Assembly (NCBI RefSeq): GCF_001426545.1
Contig: NZ_LMEZ01000001.1
Span: 496,967-560,966 of the forward strand
DNA length: 64,000 bases
Direction: 5' to 3'
DNA from: Mycobacterium sp. Root135
Lineage (GTDB): Bacteria; Actinomycetota; Actinomycetes; Mycobacteriales; Mycobacteriaceae
Positions 59,788 through 64,000 of the stretch are shown in pieces. The position numbers were made by a program, and so were the translations under genes. Numbering within the stretch: position 1 is the first letter of the stretch; each line of letters begins with the position of its first letter. The notes under the pieces are model-generated. The model ran no database searches. It was not told the origin of the DNA and saw nothing but the letters and a program-made list of their open reading frames with translations.

Positions 59788-60056
59788 ACGTCACTGCGCG
59801 CATCTCGCCGCAGCCGACGTTGTCACATTCAACCTGCTGCTCGACACCGAAAGTGGTGCGTGACTCGCGTCGAGAAGCTTGTCAACTGCTGTTAGGGTGA
59901 CGCTGAAAATCGTCTTCGGGGACGCTGTACGACCGCTGGGGGGCATTCTGGTGAACATGTTGGGGGCGCGCCGCCGGTCGGCGGAGTTCAGAGCGCAAAC
60001 CGTGTCGCGTTGACGCCGACGGTGCTGTCGTCGGCAACGAAGGCCGGGAACGCCAG
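59785..60056. other. Intergenic region before the acyltransferase gene
   Basis: About 270 bases directly after repeat A. It should carry the acyltransferase promoter. Short frames exist but none has a convincing ribosome site or recognisable product. Confidence 0.4.
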
Positions 60057-62309
60057 ATGAGCAACGCAGGACGGCGAGAAGATTCCCGGGAATCGTCGAC
60101 TTCGGCAATCTCGACATCACTCATCGGGAGCGATCGCACCGTTCGCGATCTGATTGGCAAGCAGTTTCGCCCCGACATAGAGGGTCTGCGTGCCGTCGCG
60201 GTGTTGGCCGTGGTTCTGTTCCATGCCGACCTCCCCGGACTCAGCGGCGGATTCGTCGGCGTCGACGTCTTCTTCGTCATCTCGGGGTTCCTGATCACGG
60301 GTCTCCTGTGGCGTGAAGTCAGTAGCTCCGGTGGTGTCAGGCTGAGGAAGTTCTACGGGGCGCGAGCCCGCCGTCTGCTCCCGGCGTCCGCACTCGTAGG
60401 CGTCGTCACGATGGTCGCGTCGGCGATGTTGCTGCCCCCGCTGCAAGTCCAATCAGTCACTCTGGACGGCATTCTCAGCGCGTTGTACGTCAGCAACTAT
60501 CGGTTCATCAGCTCGGGCGTCAAGTACTTCGGCAAACAGGACGTGCTGGCACCGTCGCCCTTCCAGCACTACTGGTCACTGGGTGTGGAAGAGCAGTTCT
60601 ACATCCTCTGGCCGTTGCTGATCGTATGTGCGGCATGGCTCATCCGGCGGGCGCGCAAGCGGGGTAGGAAGACGACGGAGGCGACGTCGTCGTCGGTACG
60701 TCCGTACGTCGTGGTCTTGGCACTGGTTGCCGCCGTGTCCTTCGCCCTCTCGTTCCTGATGACGTACCTGGTCCCGCCCGTGGCCTTCTTCTCACTGCCG
60801 ACCAGAGCCTGGCAATTGGCCCTCGGCGGCTTGGTGGCTCTCACCGTCGTCCACTGGCGTCGCCTGTCCACGCGTTCCGCCGCCGTCGTCGGGTGGACTG
60901 GGTTGGTCATGATCCTGCTGGCGTGCACGTTGCTGAGCGGGGAGACGAGCTATCCCGGAACTGCCGCGTTGTTGCCGACGCTCGGCACGATGCTGGTGAT
61001 CGGCGCCGGATGCGCCGAACCGTCGCGCGGGGTCGGCCGCGCCCTCGGCGTCCCTGTGATGGGCGCCATCGGCAGAGTGTCCTATTCGTGGTACCTGTGG
61101 CACTGGCCGGTGTTGGTGCTCACCCCTCCCCTGCTGGGCCATCAGGTCGGGTTGGGGGTCAAGTTGATTGCCGTCCTGGTCTCGTTGGGGCTCGCGGTGC
61201 TGACCGTGCGATTCGTCGAGAACCCGTTCCGGTTCGCCGAACGCGTGCGCACGTCACCCGCCGTCAGCCTGGGCGTGGGTGGTCTTGCCACCGCCGTGGC
61301 AGTGTGCGTCGGCTTGGTGGTGTATCTGGCCGTGCCCACTCCGGTCGGCAGGGGCCCCGCGATCGAGCCGGTCGTCGCTTCCGCGCCATCGGTTTCCCCT
61401 GGGGCGCCACTAGCGGCGTACGACGCGGCGGTGCAGGGCGCGTTCGCCGAGGTGGAGGACGCCGTCGAGGCGTCGGTCGACCTTCAAGAAGTGCCGTCGA
61501 ACTTGACTCCGCCGCTGACCAGTGGATCCGCCCAGCAGTTGGGCATCCTGAGCGGCGGCTGCCTGCGAATCCTGCCCTTCGATTCGGGACAACCCGAGTG
61601 CGTGGCGGGTGACGCCGCTTCCGCAACGACCGTCGCGCTGATAGGCGACTCACGCGCCGCGATGTTGAACCCGGCGTTCAAACGGATTGCCGAGCAGCGA
61701 GATTGGCGATTGTTGATGTTCGCGAAGGCGGGCTGCTCGATCACCGACCTGCCGATCACGACACGCTTCAACGGGTTGGCCGAAGGCATTCAGCGGTGCT
61801 CGGAGTGGCGCGACCACATCGTGGCTCGGTTGCACGTCGAGCGGCCCAAGCTGATCGTGATCAGTTCGTCCCGCGCCTACGACGCCACCGGAACCCACAC
61901 GATGGTCCCGGGTCTGAAGAAGTACGACGCCGCCTGGTTGGCCAGTCTCACCGAGGTCGTGGAGGAGTTCCGGAGCACCGGGGCGAAGGTGCTGGTGCTC
62001 GGTCCGACGGCGGACCCGCCTGCGCCGGTGCCGCTGTGCCTGTCCGGGCACCTCGACGACGCGACCGCCTGTGCGGCGCGGCGCGGGCCGGAACATGGTC
62101 CCGGCATGGTCGCCGAAGCGAAGGCCACCGAAGCCGGTGGCGGCCGTTACGCGGATACCACCAAACTCTTCTGCAGCGAAAACCGCTGTCCTGCCATCGT
62201 CGGCAACATGATGGTGTACTTCGATGCGGGCCACGTGACGCGCGAGTACGCCGAATTTCTGGCGCCGGCGCTGGGGGCCCTTGCGGACCGTGCGCTGGCG
62301 CAGCCATGA
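60057..62309 (+). CDS. O-acyltransferase (OafA/YrhL type) with C-terminal SGNH domain
   Basis: A 750-residue protein. Residues 30-400 form an acyltransferase-3 membrane domain (FRPDIEGLRAVAVLAVVLFHADLPGL, GFVGVDVFFVISGFLITGLL, FQHYWSLGVEEQFYILWPLL, YSWYLWHWPVLVL). After a linker, the C-terminal SGNH hydrolase-like part carries ALIGDSRAAMLNPAF and FDAGHVTREYAEF (nucleophile block and the D..H pair). Such proteins move acyl groups onto envelope glycans or lipids. It is alone between the two tRNA-Cys-derived repeats, suggesting acquired surface-modifying cargo. Acceptor unknown. Confidence 0.92.
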   Translation: MSNAGRREDSRESSTSAISTSLIGSDRTVRDLIGKQFRPDIEGLRAVAVLAVVLFHADLPGLSGGFVGVDVFFVISGFLITGLLWREVSSSGGVRLRKFYGARARRLLPASALVGVVTMVASAMLLPPLQVQSVTLDGILSALYVSNYRFISSGVKYFGKQDVLAPSPFQHYWSLGVEEQFYILWPLLIVCAAWLIRRARKRGRKTTEATSSSVRPYVVVLALVAAVSFALSFLMTYLVPPVAFFSLPTRAWQLALGGLVALTVVHWRRLSTRSAAVVGWTGLVMILLACTLLSGETSYPGTAALLPTLGTMLVIGAGCAEPSRGVGRALGVPVMGAIGRVSYSWYLWHWPVLVLTPPLLGHQVGLGVKLIAVLVSLGLAVLTVRFVENPFRFAERVRTSPAVSLGVGGLATAVAVCVGLVVYLAVPTPVGRGPAIEPVVASAPSVSPGAPLAAYDAAVQGAFAEVEDAVEASVDLQEVPSNLTPPLTSGSAQQLGILSGGCLRILPFDSGQPECVAGDAASATTVALIGDSRAAMLNPAFKRIAEQRDWRLLMFAKAGCSITDLPITTRFNGLAEGIQRCSEWRDHIVARLHVERPKLIVISSSRAYDATGTHTMVPGLKKYDAAWLASLTEVVEEFRSTGAKVLVLGPTADPPAPVPLCLSGHLDDATACAARRGPEHGPGMVAEAKATEAGGGRYADTTKLFCSENRCPAIVGNMMVYFDAGHVTREYAEFLAPALGALADRALAQP

Positions 62310-62325
62310 CAGCTGAACCACTGAG

Positions 62326-62364
62326 CAACGCGAGCGGATGACGGGATTCGAACCCGTGTAAACG
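62326..62364. repeat. att-like direct repeat B at the tRNA-Cys 3' end
   Basis: Thirty-nine bases covering the T-arm and 3' acceptor strand of tRNA-Cys plus 7 bases beyond it, matching repeat A at 59750. The pair brackets 2.5 kb containing only the acyltransferase gene. Confidence 0.8.
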
Positions 62365-62403
62365 GCTTTGCAGGCCGGTGCCTAGCCACTCAGCCACACC
62401 CGC
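62333..62403 (-). tRNA. tRNA-Cys (GCA)
   Basis: Seventy-one bases fold as a full cloverleaf on the minus strand: acceptor GCGGGTG paired with CATCCGC, D-arm GGCTGAGTGGCTAGGC region, anticodon loop CTGCAAA (anticodon GCA), T-arm ACGGGTTCGAATCCCGT, discriminator T. CCA is not encoded. The 3' end faces the acyltransferase gene and is duplicated at 59750. Confidence 0.95.
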
Positions 62404-62463
62404 GTTGTCCATGACCTTGCCAGCGCGCCGTGGCACACCCAAGGCTTTGGATCGCCGTGATCG

Positions 62464-63153
62464 CTAGGAGGCGATTGGCAACGCGACGCGCTCGTGAGCC
62501 GTCAGCAGGAGCTGATCGCAGTCCGACCGCGTAGGAAGGACCTCGTCGTACTCCAGGGCGATGAACTCGGTGAGGTACTGATCCGCCAGCCCGCGCAACT
62601 TGGTGTTGGTGACCTGTGACCGCCACCGGAGAAGGTCGAAGGCTCGTTCGGCGTCGATTCGGTACACGAACATGAGGATGCCCTTGCACTGCTCGATGAC
62701 GCTGCGTCGCTCGGAGATTCCGGCGACGGCTTCGGTGATCAGTCGTTGGGCGTCCTCGACCTCATCGTGCGGGCGACCCGTCGGAGTGACGTCGACGAAG
62801 AACCCTTGATTGCCGACGACGTTGCCGTAGTCATCCCTCAGTTGCACACCGACGACGATGACTTCGTGGGTCTGACCCCGAACGTCGACGATGCGGTGAC
62901 GCGTGTTGATCGGACCATGGGTGCGGCGTATCTCCGCCAGCGTGGCTGCAATCTTCGCGTGGTCGTCGGGGTGCTTGTGCGACATCACCTGCTCGGTGGT
63001 CGGATGCATCTTGGCCGCCGGGTAGCCGTGGATCTGGGCGGCTTCGGGCGACCAATCCCACGATTCGTCGGCGAAGTAGAAGCGGAACGGCCCGACTCGA
63101 AGCGGCAGCGCGTCGTGGGACATGAGCTGGGCGGGCATGGCGTCTCGTCTCAT
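62464..63153 (-). CDS. PAS-ANTAR domain regulator
   Basis: A 229-residue protein: a PAS_3-type domain at about residues 20-120 (FYFADESWDWSPEAAQIHGY, HPDDHAKIAATLAEI, RHRIVDVRGQTHEVIVVG, GFFVDVTPTGR) and a C-terminal ANTAR domain (RRSVIEQCKGILMFVYRIDAERAFDLLRWRS, then a helix TNTKLRGLADQYL). ANTAR proteins bind paired RNA hairpins and act as antiterminators; this class is common in mycobacteria. Starts possible at 63153, 63138 or 63123; none has a strong ribosome site. It neighbours the tRNA-Cys gene on the same strand. Confidence 0.88.
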   Translation of the reverse strand: MRRDAMPAQLMSHDALPLRVGPFRFYFADESWDWSPEAAQIHGYPAAKMHPTTEQVMSHKHPDDHAKIAATLAEIRRTHGPINTRHRIVDVRGQTHEVIVVGVQLRDDYGNVVGNQGFFVDVTPTGRPHDEVEDAQRLITEAVAGISERRSVIEQCKGILMFVYRIDAERAFDLLRWRSQVTNTKLRGLADQYLTEFIALEYDEVLPTRSDCDQLLLTAHERVALPIAS

Positions 63154-63261
63154 GGCGGGGTCGAGGCCATCACCGCACTGTAGCCCCCACGGCGCCGGCC
63201 CGAGTGCGACCGACGTCAAGATGTCAAGTGCTCCCGTCGGATTCGACGTCGCCGTGATCCG

Positions 63262-63990
63262 TTAGAGCGGCAGGCCGGCAGCAGCACCCCCGCGCGGCCA
63301 GCCGTTCGGCGAGTCCTCCCACTCCTCCTGGCGGCCGTACGGCGCCATGTCCAGAAAGGGATAGCCGACGGAGGTGTGCTCGAGGCCGCGCGCGAAGGCC
63401 GAGTAGGTGTGGAACACGTCGTCGCCCCGGCGCAGGAACACGCTGGCTCCTGGCACGTCGCCGCGCAGGTCCCCGTCGACGGGTTCGTAGTTGTACACGA
63501 CCGGAGCACGCGCCGGGTCGAGCGTCGCGTGGAAGTCGTATGTGAAGTCGCCGTCACGCGAGGAGTACCACGGGAACGTCCAGCCCTGCTGGTCGCTATA
63601 CCGGGCGATGCTCGCGTACGGCGCGCGTGACACGCACACCAGCGTCAGTCCCCTGCCCGCGAGAAGTGCGCGGTCACCGTCGGTGAACGAGAGCTCGGCA
63701 GAGGCGCTGCAGCTCGGGCAGCCCCGGTCCTCGTCGTCGACCCACATGAAGTGGTGGACGTACAGCTGGGGTCTGCCCTCGAACAGGTCGACCAGGCGCA
63801 CCTCGCCGTCCGGCCCCTCGAAGACGTAGTCCTTGTCCACCTTGACCATTGGCATTCGCCGACGCTCCGCGTTGACCGCGTCGCGAAGATGCGTGACCTC
63901 CCGCTCGCGGGCCAGGAGACGTCGGCGGGCGGTCAGCCACTCGGCACGGGAGGCGACCTCTGGGTAGGCGGTGGGGATGATCGTGGTCAT
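63262..63990 (-). CDS. DUF899 family thioredoxin-like protein
   Basis: A 242-residue DUF899 protein: EWLTARRRLLAREREVTHLRD at the start, VDKDYVFEGPDG, LYVHHFMWVDDEDRGCPSCSA with a CPSC redox-like pair, then WTFPWYSS and a GASVFLRRGDDVFHTYSAFARG segment. The fold is thioredoxin-like; a physiological partner is unknown. The ATG at 63990 is 10 bases from the window end, so its upstream signals are outside. Confidence 0.9.
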   Translation of the reverse strand: MTTIIPTAYPEVASRAEWLTARRRLLAREREVTHLRDAVNAERRRMPMVKVDKDYVFEGPDGEVRLVDLFEGRPQLYVHHFMWVDDEDRGCPSCSASAELSFTDGDRALLAGRGLTLVCVSRAPYASIARYSDQQGWTFPWYSSRDGDFTYDFHATLDPARAPVVYNYEPVDGDLRGDVPGASVFLRRGDDVFHTYSAFARGLEHTSVGYPFLDMAPYGRQEEWEDSPNGWPRGGAAAGLPL

Positions 63991-64000
63991 ACGGTCTTGA

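Noticed and set aside
59940..60013. Short frame before the acyltransferase gene (MLGARRRSAEF...)
   Set aside because: Too short, with no ribosome site or known family; could only be a leader peptide by guesswork.

Overview
The window is GC-rich, densely packed mycobacterial chromosome, most likely from a fast-growing environmental Mycolicibacterium. Evidence for this is the two-domain lysX (membrane lysyltransferase fused to LysRS), an LpqH-family lipoprotein, a cutinase, DUF4333 lipoproteins, a DUF222/HNH (13E12-type) gene, and a gene block whose order matches M. tuberculosis Rv1636-Rv1647 (USP, MBL, uvrA, small ORF, esterase, lysX, infC, rpmI, rplT, tsnR, adenylyl cyclase), with lipT-lppI beside it. 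The Rv assignments come from memory of that genome, not from a search. Many genes start with GTG or TTG, and neighbours often overlap by 4 bases, as expected for this group.

Layout. 1-4.2 kb: an SDR (cut by the window edge), a hemolysin-III membrane protein, an acyl-CoA dehydrogenase, and a tspO-psiE pair. 4.3-8.6 kb: a potABCD polyamine importer. 8.6-13.3 kb: an unrecognised gene, an EamA exporter, a thioesterase-like gene divergent from a LysR regulator, and a cutinase. 13.3-18.5 kb: sugar/gluconate metabolism (xylulokinase, gntP, gntK, FadR-type regulator), interrupted by a DoxX protein with ten 11-residue repeats. 18.5-25.9 kb: a lipoprotein, an SCO6745-family protein, an UPF0060 membrane protein, a fused phosphotransferase, a copper amine oxidase and lipT. 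26-36.6 kb: lppI, a class III cyclase, an acyl-CoA dehydrogenase, tsnR-rplT-rpmI-infC (infC begins with AUC behind a leader carrying a terminator hairpin), DUF1844, lysX and a membrane esterase.

36.6-42.7 kb is an accessory insertion relative to the remembered tuberculosis gene order: a TPR-like protein overlapping a CHAT-domain (caspase-like) protein, a small membrane-anchored protein, and two overlapping genes of unknown family. 42.7-50.9 kb: an LpqH-like lipoprotein, a 13E12 HNH protein, an AlkZ-like winged-helix protein, uvrA, an MBL hydrolase, DUF427 and the cAMP-binding-type USP. 51.1-55.3 kb: two UbiD decarboxylases with an SRPBCC gene between them, and a divergent UbiX that would supply prenyl-FMN.

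55.3-64 kb: TesB, then a heme oxygenase overlapping a bacteriophytochrome with GGDEF and EAL output domains. The last codons and stop of the phytochrome gene lie in a copy of the 3' end of the tRNA-Cys gene located 2.5 kb further on. An O-acyltransferase gene lies between the two copies, so this looks like an integration scar or small island at tRNA-Cys. A PAS-ANTAR regulator and a DUF899 protein close the window.

Links between genes: polyamine import (potABCD) and amine oxidation; gluconate import, phosphorylation and control; cAMP synthesis and cAMP binding in the same conserved block; biliverdin synthesis for the phytochrome; prenyl-FMN synthesis for the UbiD pair. The best candidates for something undescribed are the TPR-CHAT cassette and the tRNA-Cys/phytochrome/acyltransferase island.
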